A stretch of 64,000 nucleotides of DNA, from positions 2,294,001-2,358,000 of the forward strand of contig NZ_CP047452.1 of assembly GCF_030440595.1 (NCBI RefSeq), written 5' to 3'. Position numbers and translations under genes: made by a program. This document shows, in pieces, positions 21,216 through 28,464 of the stretch. The number at the start of each line of letters is the position of its first letter. The stretch's first letter is position 1. This DNA is from Corynebacterium glucuronolyticum DSM 44120. Lineage in GTDB: Bacteria; Actinomycetota; Actinomycetes; Mycobacteriales; Mycobacteriaceae. The notes under the pieces are model-generated. The model was not told the origin of the DNA, made no database searches, and saw only the letters and a program-made list of their open reading frames with translations.

Positions 21216-22328
21216 CTAGTCTTCTTTCACCTTGATCGTCATTTTTCCGGGTGGCGCGGACACACAGGGCACGCACGGGTCCGCGATTCGAATCGCGCGT
21301 TCCATCTCTTCTTCGGTGTGCGCGTCGGTAAGCATCTGGGTGAGCCAGGGATCGTTCTGCGCGGTCGGCGTGAGGATCTGCGCCCCAGTGAGGATCCCGT
21401 TTTCGTCGATTTCGTAGTGGTGGACGAGGATGCCACGCGGAGAGTCCACGATCCCGGTTCCGGTTTGGGATACGGGAGTTTCGGACACGTCCGCTCGTAA
21501 GTCATCGCCGTAGAGGCTGGGCTTGGCGGCGAGTTCCACCATCGCTACGGCGGCATCGTACAGCTCAGCGATGGTGTCGCCGTCGACAGAGCTGAAGGCA
21601 GCGCGAGCGCGTGGGCCGACGCGGTACGACTGGCCGTCGAGAAGCGGGAAGGGTGACACGGAGCCGGGGCGGGACTCGACAACGCGCGCGGTCCAATCGG
21701 TGACGGGGAACGAGCTGAAGCTCCCGTCGCGGATGACTCCGACGATATCGCCGAGGGGGTTGAGCTCACCGTTGCGCGAGACAAGCGCCACGTTCGTGCC
21801 CACGTACCCGCTGGAGACGTGCGCCGGCGAGGTGTTGAGCACCTCTTTAAGCTTTCCGACGAGCCGGTGAAGCGGTTCCAGATCCCATTCGGTCGCCGCC
21901 TGCGTCACTCCGCCGGGGACCGCAACCGAGGGAAAGTGCCCCGTCATGCCGATGGCTGCGCACGCGTCGCGCGCCACCTTCTTCGCGGCAACAGCTACCT
22001 CCCGATTCGTGAACAGGAGGCGCCCGGCGGCGAGGTCCAAAACGGACGCATAATGAAGGAGGAGCCGCACGTCAAGGGCGGTTTCTGGCAGGTGAGTTGC
22101 GCCGTAGATCTGGTCGAGCGCCCGCATCCCCGCCAGATGGTGGGAGATGGGGCAAATGCCGCACAGCATCTTTACGGAATCGGCGACTACGTCCACGGGT
22201 TTGCCAATGAGCAGGTGTTCTACCCGCGGGAATGTGGAGAGATCAAAGTGGCGTGTCCCGTCCTCTTCTTCCACGACGACAGCCTCGAAAGGATTGATAT
22301 CGAGGTCGATACCTAGCGTTTCCGTCAC
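21216..22328 (-). CDS. Orphan, divergent [NiFe]-hydrogenase large subunit (HoxH-like)
   Basis: A 370-residue protein related to group 3 large subunits such as HoxH/MvhA. Both cysteine pairs that hold the Ni-Fe site are kept: CGICPISHH (Cys56, Cys59) and DPCVPC (Cys352, Cys355). Three things differ. The N-terminal RIEGH motif with its catalytic Glu is absent; the Arg two residues before the first Cys is Met54; and the His of DPCxxCxxH, where the protease normally cuts, is Ala358, followed by 12 more residues. No small subunit gene is near. GTG 22326-22328 has an AAGGAAAA ribosome site. It pairs with hypC2. It may be a metal-site scaffold, a sensor or an unprocessed hydrogenase; activity is unproven. 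Confidence 0.8.
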   Translation of the reverse strand: MTETLGIDLDINPFEAVVVEEEDGTRHFDLSTFPRVEHLLIGKPVDVVADSVKMLCGICPISHHLAGMRALDQIYGATHLPETALDVRLLLHYASVLDLAAGRLLFTNREVAVAAKKVARDACAAIGMTGHFPSVAVPGGVTQAATEWDLEPLHRLVGKLKEVLNTSPAHVSSGYVGTNVALVSRNGELNPLGDIVGVIRDGSFSSFPVTDWTARVVESRPGSVSPFPLLDGQSYRVGPRARAAFSSVDGDTIAELYDAAVAMVELAAKPSLYGDDLRADVSETPVSQTGTGIVDSPRGILVHHYEIDENGILTGAQILTPTAQNDPWLTQMLTDAHTEEEMERAIRIADPCVPCVSAPPGKMTIKVKED

Positions 22329-22339
22329 TACTTTTCCTT

Positions 22340-22349
22340 ATCTTAAGAT
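22340..22349. promoter_or_regulatory. Palindromic -10 shared by two divergent hydrogenase promoters
   Basis: The perfect palindrome ATCTTAAGAT yields TAAGAT on both strands. On the plus strand it lies 6 nt before the hypA2 ATG (22356), suiting a leaderless message; on the minus strand it lies 11 nt before the HoxH-like GTG, leaving room for a ribosome site. Confidence 0.55.
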
Positions 22350-22355
22350 GGGGTC

Positions 22356-22694
22356 ATGCATGAGCTTAGCTTGTTGGCCGGAGTTGTTGACGCGGCGGTC
22401 GAAGCTGCCGCCGGACGAACGGTTAAGCAGGTGAACCTGGATGTGGGAACGATGTCCGGTGCCGTGCCCGACATTCTGGAGAACACGTGGCCGATCGCTA
22501 TTGAGGGCACTCCCCTGGCGGGCACGAAACTTGAACTGACGATCATCCCCGCGACCGTTTTTTGCCCCGGCTGTAACGGCGAGCAGGAAATTGATGAGTT
22601 TTTTGCCCTAACGTGCCCCGTGTGTGGAACCCCGACCGCGGACATGCGCCACGGCAGGGAATTCCAGCTCACATCGATTGACGTTGAGAAATAA
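22356..22694 (+). CDS. Second HypA-type nickel-insertion protein
   Basis: A 112-residue HypA with the nickel-binding N-terminus 'MHE' (His2) and a zinc site formed by two CxxC pairs, 'CPGC' near residue 70 and 'CPVC' near 90. HypA delivers Ni2+ with HypB during large-subunit maturation. It is the only plus-strand gene between the HoxH-like gene and the protease gene; its 3' end overlaps the convergent protease gene by 26 nt. With hypC2 it makes a second, partial maturation set. The label hypA2 is mine. Confidence 0.9.
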   Translation: MHELSLLAGVVDAAVEAAAGRTVKQVNLDVGTMSGAVPDILENTWPIAIEGTPLAGTKLELTIIPATVFCPGCNGEQEIDEFFALTCPVCGTPTADMRHGREFQLTSIDVEK

Positions 22695-23292
22695 TGTCTC
22701 GCACGGTGTTCGCGGCCGCAGGGACCGCTGCCTCGACCTCCGGGCTCAGCCCGACGCCAAGGTCCGCCTTTTTGGGTGCGATGCCGACAACGGCGAGGTA
22801 GCTGGGGTTATGCCCCATGAGCTTCGCGGCGGACAGGAGGTCCAGGAGCCCCACCTGGTGGGGTGAGAGCTTCGTCTTGCGCAGGCGGGGTATCTGATCG
22901 CCTTCGAGGACGATGATGTCGCCTGGGCGTGCCTCGGGAACGGTGACGGCATCGATGAGGATGAGTTCGCCGGAGTCGAGGATGGCGGGCAGGAGTTCCA
23001 TGCCGGAGGTTCCGCCGTCGACAAGCTCTACCCCAGGCAAGGAGAATTCCTGGGGCTCGGGGTGCGCGGATGACAGGGGCACGGGTTCGTCGGGGGCACC
23101 GACGAGCGCCCGTGCGATGGCGGGCCCAATGCCGTCGTCGCCCATGATTGGGTTGCCCACATACAGCACCGTCACACGTTTCTGCGCCTCCCCTCCCCGG
23201 CTCTGGCGAGCTTGCGAGTCAGAGCCGCGAGCTTGCGAGTCAGAGCCGCGAGCTTGCGAGTCAGAGCCGTCAGCTTCCGAGTCCAGTGCCAT
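22669..23292 (-). CDS. Hydrogenase maturation protease (HyaD/HybD family)
   Basis: A 207-residue protein whose core starts 'VTVLYVGNPIMGDDGIGPAIA', the nickel-sensing Asp-containing motif of HyaD/HybD endopeptidases that trim the C-terminus of the large subunit after Ni insertion. 'LIDAVTV' near residue 112 is the second conserved Asp segment. The start ATG 23290-23292 overlaps the stop of the cytochrome b gene (TAATG). Before the core is an N-terminal extension of about 36 residues with three exact GSDSQAR heptads (residues 9-29). The likely substrate is the 584-residue large subunit, because the HoxH-like protein lacks the His at the usual cut site. Confidence 0.88.
   Translation of the reverse strand: MALDSEADGSDSQARGSDSQARGSDSQARQSRGGEAQKRVTVLYVGNPIMGDDGIGPAIARALVGAPDEPVPLSSAHPEPQEFSLPGVELVDGGTSGMELLPAILDSGELILIDAVTVPEARPGDIIVLEGDQIPRLRKTKLSPHQVGLLDLLSAAKLMGHNPSYLAVVGIAPKKADLGVGLSPEVEAAVPAAANTVRDIISQRQSM
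23206..23268 (-). repeat. In-frame 21-bp tandem repeat (three copies)
   Basis: Three near-identical copies of a 21-bp unit in the 5' part of the protease gene encode the heptad GSDSQAR three times. Partial copies flank it on both sides. Because the unit is a multiple of 3, copy-number change would keep the frame. Confidence 0.92.
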
Positions 23293-24194
23293 TACGAAAT
23301 ATCGTCCAGGTCCACCGGGCGGACGGAGGCGCGCACCCAGCTGGTGCCACCGACCATGGAGCTCAGGGCACCGTGGCGCTCGACTACCTCGGCGCGGAAG
23401 ACGAGGTAGACGTGGATGATGACGAACACCCACATGCAGAACATGAAGCTGGCGTGCAGGAGACGCATCGTCGGGATGCCGAGCCACTGCGCGGGCATCG
23501 CAAGCATTGCCCAGAACCAGTTATCGTTGACCAGCGCCAGGGAGTACAGCGAGAGACCGCTGATGACCTCCATGATGCAGAGGATGTAAATACCGGTGTA
23601 GGCAAGCTGCTGCAGCGGGTTGTGCCCCACATAGAAGGGCGCATCCTTGCGCAGGAAGGCGTAGTACATGGCCATCCGGCCCGTGTTGATAACGTCTTCC
23701 TTCTTCCACCACGGCCACAGGCCACGCCAGCGCGTCTGCTTCGCCTTGGACACAAACAGCAGGTACAGACGGACGATGCCGATCGCGCACCACAGGAAGC
23801 CACAGCAAATGTGGATGAAGCGGATCGTGCCGAAGAGGAAGCCCGTATCTGTCGATCCAGTGTTGGTGGAGAACAGGAACGGATCCATGATGCAGTAACC
23901 CGTCACGGAGAGCATCATCACGGCGAACAGGTTCAGCCAGTGTGTGATGCGCAGGCCCGCGGGCCACAGGTGGAGCTCAATGAAGTCGCCGTCCTCCATG
24001 AGGCGCGTCTTCTCACTGGCCTGGCTCTTGACGGATGGATAGTTCTCCTGCGGAGGCTTCCAGGGGCGGCTACGCCGCTCCTCCTCCACCTCAACGTGCT
24101 GGGGAGCGTTTTCTTCCTCAACGCGGTGTATCTTCGCAGTTTCCGCTTTGAGGAATGCGTCACCGCGCGGAGCGTACTTCTTGGAGCCGTTCAT
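23292..24194 (-). CDS. [NiFe] hydrogenase cytochrome b subunit (HyaC type)
   Basis: A 300-residue protein with four main membrane helices, the quinone-reducing anchor of a membrane-bound uptake hydrogenase. Heme-ligand histidines are visible in 'RITHWLNLF' (helix 1), 'RFIHICCGF' (helix 2) and 'MRLLHASFMFCMWVFVIIHVY' region (helices 3-4). The first 85 residues form a long charged cytoplasmic extension, longer than in E. coli HyaC. The start ATG 24192-24194 overlaps the large-subunit stop (TAATG), and its own stop overlaps the protease start, so the four genes are tightly coupled. Confidence 0.9.
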   Translation of the reverse strand: MNGSKKYAPRGDAFLKAETAKIHRVEEENAPQHVEVEEERRSRPWKPPQENYPSVKSQASEKTRLMEDGDFIELHLWPAGLRITHWLNLFAVMMLSVTGYCIMDPFLFSTNTGSTDTGFLFGTIRFIHICCGFLWCAIGIVRLYLLFVSKAKQTRWRGLWPWWKKEDVINTGRMAMYYAFLRKDAPFYVGHNPLQQLAYTGIYILCIMEVISGLSLYSLALVNDNWFWAMLAMPAQWLGIPTMRLLHASFMFCMWVFVIIHVYLVFRAEVVERHGALSSMVGGTSWVRASVRPVDLDDIS

Positions 24195-25948
24195 TATCCG
24201 GTCACCACCGTAAAGGGACCGGACTCTTCGCCTTCGGGGTCCATGATGTGGACGGCGCAGGCCATACACGGGTCGAAGGAGTGAATGGTGCGGAGCACCT
24301 CCAGCGGCTCGTCGTTGCGCACGAGCGGGTGCTGTCCGTTTCCGGCGAGTGCCTCCTCGTACGGTCCGAGCTGACCGGTCTTGTCACGCGGCGATGCCAG
24401 CCAGGTAGTCGGAACAACAGCCTGGTAGTTTTCCACCTTGCTGTCCTTCACGTGAATGAAGTGGCTGAGCATGCCGCGCGCCACCTCAACAAAGGCCATA
24501 CCCTTGGTCTCCTTCGGCCAGCTCGACGGCTCCCACTTGGAGCCGTTGAACACGTCGATGTCGCCGTGTGCGATGCCATCGAGGAATTCCGGCAGTGTCT
24601 TCTCGATCATGTAGTCCGCGGTAGTCACGGATTCCACCGCGCGGGCGAGCGTGCGGCCGCCGGTGGAGTTCAGCTGCTCGAGGGTGATGCCGAGGGTCTT
24701 GAGAGCGTCATCGACGAGTTTCACCGTCGTCGACTCGCCCTGGTTGTAGGCGAGTAGAACGCGGGCGATGGGCCCCATCTGCATGGCGCGACCGTCGTAG
24801 CGTGGAGCCTTCGACCACGTGTACTTTTGGTCGTCGGCAAGCCACTCGTACGGCGGGGTCGGGCCCGTGTACTGCGGGGTGGTCTCACCAACGTCGGGGG
24901 TGAGCTGTGCCTCGTCGCCGTCAGAGTAGGTGTACCACGCGGAGGAAATTCCCTCTGTGATCTTCCAGGGCTCGAAGGGATGCACGGTGTGCAGGTCGCC
25001 GTCGAGGAAAACGCCGGGCTTAATCTCCGGGTGGATCGTGGGGATCCTGGATTCGGCCGGATCACCGGAGTAGGTCGCACCGGCCATACCCACGGCGAGG
25101 AAGTTCGGGGAGCTCTGTCCGATGTCGAAGTAGTCCTTGTACACGCTCATGATGGCAACGGCATCCGGGAAGTAGCAGTTGCGCACGAAGTCGTGGATTT
25201 CCTTCGTCCACTTCTTGATCTGGTCGAGGGACACCTGGTTGACGGTCTCGGACTTGTCCGGATCGATGGAGCAGGCCATGCCTCCGACGAGGAAGTTCGG
25301 GTGCGGATTCTTGCCACCGAACACCGTGTTGATGCGGATGATGGAACGCTGGAACTGCAGCGCATCCAGGTAGTGGCTGACGGCCATGAGGTTGGCCTCC
25401 GGGGGAAGCCGGTAATCCGGGTGCTCCCAGTAGCCGCCGGTGAACACGGACAGCTGGCCGGAGTCGAGGATGGACTGAACCGTCTTCTTCACCTCGGCGA
25501 AGCGGTCGACGTTGTTCCCGGACCAGGTCGAGCCGATGGAGTTAGCGAAGTCGACTGCCTTCTGCGGGTCGGCCTGGGCTGCGGAGACCACGTTGACAAA
25601 GTCCAGCGCGTGCAGGTGGTAGAAGTGAACGACGTGGTCGTGGACTTCCTGGGATTCGAGGATCAGTTCACGGATGCGACGTGCCTGGTCAGGCAGCGTG
25701 ATGTCGAAGGCATCCTCGACGGCTGCGACGCTGGCGATGGAGTGCGTGCCGGTGCACACACCGCAGATGCGGCCGACGAAGGCCCACACGTCGCGGGGGT
25801 CGTGGCCCTTGACCACGGTCTCAATACCGCGGAACTGGGTGGTCTCGGCCCACGCCTTAGAAATTTTCTTGTCGTCTGCCTCAAGCTCAATGCGGAGGTG
25901 GCCTTCGATCCTGGTGATCGGGTCGACGACTACTCGTTCGGTTGCCAC
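24194..25948 (-). CDS. Membrane-bound [NiFe] hydrogenase large subunit
   Basis: A 584-residue catalytic subunit. The N-terminus has 'DPITRIEGHLRIE' with the proton-relay Glu15; Ni-Fe ligands are Cys62 and Cys65 in 'RICGVCTGTH' and Cys561 and Cys564 in 'DPCMACAVH'. The last His (567) is followed by 17 residues, the peptide removed by the maturation protease. All features needed for H2 oxidation are intact. Start is GTG 25946-25948, overlapping the small-subunit TAG. Operon order hypA-hypB-small-large-cytochrome b-protease fits a group 1 uptake hydrogenase that passes electrons to menaquinone. Confidence 0.96.
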   Translation of the reverse strand: MATERVVVDPITRIEGHLRIELEADDKKISKAWAETTQFRGIETVVKGHDPRDVWAFVGRICGVCTGTHSIASVAAVEDAFDITLPDQARRIRELILESQEVHDHVVHFYHLHALDFVNVVSAAQADPQKAVDFANSIGSTWSGNNVDRFAEVKKTVQSILDSGQLSVFTGGYWEHPDYRLPPEANLMAVSHYLDALQFQRSIIRINTVFGGKNPHPNFLVGGMACSIDPDKSETVNQVSLDQIKKWTKEIHDFVRNCYFPDAVAIMSVYKDYFDIGQSSPNFLAVGMAGATYSGDPAESRIPTIHPEIKPGVFLDGDLHTVHPFEPWKITEGISSAWYTYSDGDEAQLTPDVGETTPQYTGPTPPYEWLADDQKYTWSKAPRYDGRAMQMGPIARVLLAYNQGESTTVKLVDDALKTLGITLEQLNSTGGRTLARAVESVTTADYMIEKTLPEFLDGIAHGDIDVFNGSKWEPSSWPKETKGMAFVEVARGMLSHFIHVKDSKVENYQAVVPTTWLASPRDKTGQLGPYEEALAGNGQHPLVRNDEPLEVLRTIHSFDPCMACAVHIMDPEGEESGPFTVVTG

Positions 25949-27165
25949 TACTTCGTTCCTTCCTCGTCGCTTGTCGACGTCCTAACCGCCGTTGCGGTTC
26001 CGGTTTCCTGGGGCTTACGCACTCCATCGTAGGTTTCCAGGACGCGGTCCTCGCCGTCCTTGGTATTGAGGCGAACTTCCTTGATCATCGTGCCGGCGAA
26101 GTGTGCACCCACGCCGACGGTGGCAGCACCAATTAGGCCCCAGCCGACCTTCTGCGCGGTGGTTTCTACACCGAAGCCTTTGATGTTGGGCAACGTCTCA
26201 TAAAACGGGGTGAACTTGTCAAAGAAGTCTTTTTCTGTGCAGCCGATGCACGGGTGACCGGCACCGATGGGCCAGCCGGATTTCATGTTCCACTGGATGA
26301 TCGGGCACGGGCTGAATGTGGACGGCCCCTTGCAGCCGACGTCGTACAGGCACCAGCCGTTGCGGGCGCCCTCGTCGTCGAAGGCGTGGACGAACTGGCC
26401 GGCATCGTAGTGCGCGCGGCGCGGGCAGGAATCGTGAATGCGCTGGTCGTATGCGAACAGCGGGCGCCCCTCGTTATCCACCTTCGGTGGCTTTCCGTGG
26501 GTCAAGATGTAGGTGATGGTGGCGGTGATGACCTCGCCGATCGGCGGGCAGCCACTGACGTTGATGACGGGCTTGTCCTTAATGATCTCGTCCACGCCAA
26601 CAGCTCCGGTTGGGTTCGGTTTGGCGGCCTGCACGGAGCCGTACACCGCACACGCGCCAACGGCGAGGACAACCTCGGCGTTTTTCGCCGCGTCCTTGAG
26701 GATGGATTCAACGGAGCGACCAGCAATCGTGCAGTAGGCACCGTCTTCCTTGCGCGGAACCGAGCCGTTGACCACAAGGATGTGTGGCTGCTCAAACGTG
26801 TCGGTCATCGCCTTGTCTGCTGCGTGGCCGGAGGCGGCCATGACGAGTTCGTTGTAGTTCACGCTCAGCAGGTTGAGGACGAGTTCCTCGATGGTGGTGC
26901 CACCGGAGCGCAGCACGGACTCCATACATCCTGTGCACTCCTGCAGCTGCAGCCACACGACGTTGGGTTTTTGCACCCCGCCCAGTTTGTTGGCGATCTC
27001 CTCGGCCGCCGGGTGCAGCGAGTCCGCTGCGGCGGTAACCGGCGCGCCGAAGGCGAAGATTCCCGCCATTGACGTGCACAGACCGAGGAAGTCACGCCGC
27101 GAAAAGCCGTGGCGCTCGACGTTCTCCCACAGTGTTGGCTCTTGCCATGCTGTTGTCAGGCTCAT
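25948..27165 (-). CDS. Membrane-bound [NiFe] hydrogenase small subunit (Tat-exported)
   Basis: A 405-residue iron-sulfur subunit with a Tat signal 'SRRDFLGL' at about residues 22-29, so the dimer acts outside the membrane. Cluster ligands are visible: 'ECTGCMES' near residue 76, 'GACAVYG', 'SGCPPIG', 'HDSCPRR', 'GWCLYDVGCKG' and 'HPCIGC'. A C-terminal helix near residues 340-362 anchors it to the membrane. The proximal-cluster motif is CTGC, not the CTCC of oxygen-tolerant enzymes. Its start overlaps the hypB stop. Confidence 0.96.
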   Translation of the reverse strand: MSLTTAWQEPTLWENVERHGFSRRDFLGLCTSMAGIFAFGAPVTAAADSLHPAAEEIANKLGGVQKPNVVWLQLQECTGCMESVLRSGGTTIEELVLNLLSVNYNELVMAASGHAADKAMTDTFEQPHILVVNGSVPRKEDGAYCTIAGRSVESILKDAAKNAEVVLAVGACAVYGSVQAAKPNPTGAVGVDEIIKDKPVINVSGCPPIGEVITATITYILTHGKPPKVDNEGRPLFAYDQRIHDSCPRRAHYDAGQFVHAFDDEGARNGWCLYDVGCKGPSTFSPCPIIQWNMKSGWPIGAGHPCIGCTEKDFFDKFTPFYETLPNIKGFGVETTAQKVGWGLIGAATVGVGAHFAGTMIKEVRLNTKDGEDRVLETYDGVRKPQETGTATAVRTSTSDEEGTK

Positions 27166-28016
27166 GCGTGTTCATCTTCTTTCATTCCGTTTTCCTTACC
27201 CGCAGCGTGTGCGGTCTGGCGCGCGGCTTCCAGCCAGCCGATCGCTTCATCCATCCCCTCCCCCGTCTTCGCAGAGACGAAAAACAGCTCCGCGTCCGGG
27301 TTGACGGTGTGGACGTTGCGTTTGAACAGATCCATGTCGAAATCTAAGTACGGAGCGAGGTCCATCTTGTTGACGAAGATGGCCCCCACGGAGCGGAACA
27401 TCACCGGGTATTTCAGGGGCTTGTCCTCCCCCTCGGTGATGGAAAAGACCATTGCCTTGGCATGCTCGCCGACCTCGAATTCTGCGGGGCATACGAGGTT
27501 GCCGACGTTCTCGATGAGAACCACGTCAAGCGCGGGGAGATCCAGCCCCTCCAGCGCGTGCGCCACCATAGGCGCGTCGAGGTGGCATTCCCCACCGAAG
27601 CCGTGGCCTGTGTTCAGAAGGGAAATTTGGGCCCCGAATCCCTCCAAACGATCAGCGTCGAGCGAGGTCTCGATATCTCCCTCGATGATGCCGTACCGGG
27701 TCGTCTCCGCCGTCTTCTCCAGTACTCGGCGAACAAACTCTGTCTTGCCTGCCCCCGGCGAACTCATGAGGTTGATGGAGATGACTCCCGCGGCATCGAG
27801 GGCAGCACGGTTTGCTTCTGCCTTGCGGTCGTTCTCACTAAAGATGTCTTCGAGAACATCAATTCTTTCCTCACCCGTGTCATATCCCGAGTGATCCCCG
27901 TAGTCGTGCTCATGCGAATGGCCGTGGTCATGGTCATGTGTATGGCCGTGATCATGGTCGTGCAAGTGATGATGCGCATGAACGGTCCCGTCGTCATGGC
28001 GGTGGAAGCGTCCCAT
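27162..28016 (-). CDS. hypB: Hydrogenase nickel-incorporation GTPase
   Basis: A 284-residue HypB. Residues 1-45 are very rich in His and Asp (HDHDHGHTHDHDHGHSHEHD), a nickel store seen in many HypB proteins. The GTPase domain follows with P-loop 'SSPGAGKTE' near residue 85, 'ENVGNLVCP' near 175 with the interface Cys, and 'NKMDL' near 220. It works with HypA to load nickel. The gene lies 24 nt after hypA and overlaps the small-subunit start by 4 nt. Confidence 0.96.
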   Translation of the reverse strand: MGRFHRHDDGTVHAHHHLHDHDHGHTHDHDHGHSHEHDYGDHSGYDTGEERIDVLEDIFSENDRKAEANRAALDAAGVISINLMSSPGAGKTEFVRRVLEKTAETTRYGIIEGDIETSLDADRLEGFGAQISLLNTGHGFGGECHLDAPMVAHALEGLDLPALDVVLIENVGNLVCPAEFEVGEHAKAMVFSITEGEDKPLKYPVMFRSVGAIFVNKMDLAPYLDFDMDLFKRNVHTVNPDAELFFVSAKTGEGMDEAIGWLEAARQTAHAAGKENGMKEDEHA

Positions 28017-28040
28017 GAAAGTCCTGATCCTCTCCGGTAT

Positions 28041-28373
28041 TTATGTCTTCACATCAATGCTGACAACCCGGAACTCATTTCCAGCGATGACTCGCGTTGG
28101 GGCTTCGCACCGATGGCAGGTGACATCGGGAACACCACGAAGAACCCTCGTGTGCCCATTTTCGCACTCCACAACCGCATCGATCTCATTAATTATGAGC
28201 GTGCTGCCACCGAGTCCGCTGCGGGCGCTAACAAAGGTCCACGCGTGGACGAGCGTCTCTGGCACAACCTGACGAAGCGCCCCGATATCCAACCGGATGG
28301 CGGTTACGGGGCGCCCACACGCTGCGCGAGACACCACTCGAGCCAACTGCTCACTTAAGGCTACCTCATGCAC
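28041..28373 (-). CDS. hypA: Hydrogenase nickel-insertion protein HypA
   Basis: A 110-residue HypA starting 'MHE' (nickel ligand His2). The zinc site is not standard: the second pair is 'CHRC', but the first is 'CENGH', where the second Cys is missing and a nearby His could take its place. GTG 28371-28373 is the start; a TAATAT hexamer (28380-28385) ends 6 nt before it, so the hydrogenase operon message is probably leaderless. First gene of the structural operon, divergent from hypF. Confidence 0.9.
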   Translation of the reverse strand: MHEVALSEQLARVVSRAACGRPVTAIRLDIGALRQVVPETLVHAWTFVSARSGLGGSTLIINEIDAVVECENGHTRVLRGVPDVTCHRCEAPTRVIAGNEFRVVSIDVKT

Positions 28374-28464
28374 ACCCCAATATTAGAGTACGGTTACCCC
28401 TCCACTTTTTGTTCACCTCGATGAATAATCTGTACCGAAAGAGCAACAGGATAGGCTGGATACC
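28374..28464. promoter_or_regulatory. Divergent hypA/hypF promoter region
   Basis: 91 bp between start codons. Minus strand: TAATAT (28380-28385), 6 nt, GTG of hypA. Plus strand: TAGGCT (28452-28457), 7 nt, ATG of hypF. Both arrangements predict leaderless transcripts; no Shine-Dalgarno sequence precedes either gene. Confidence 0.55.
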
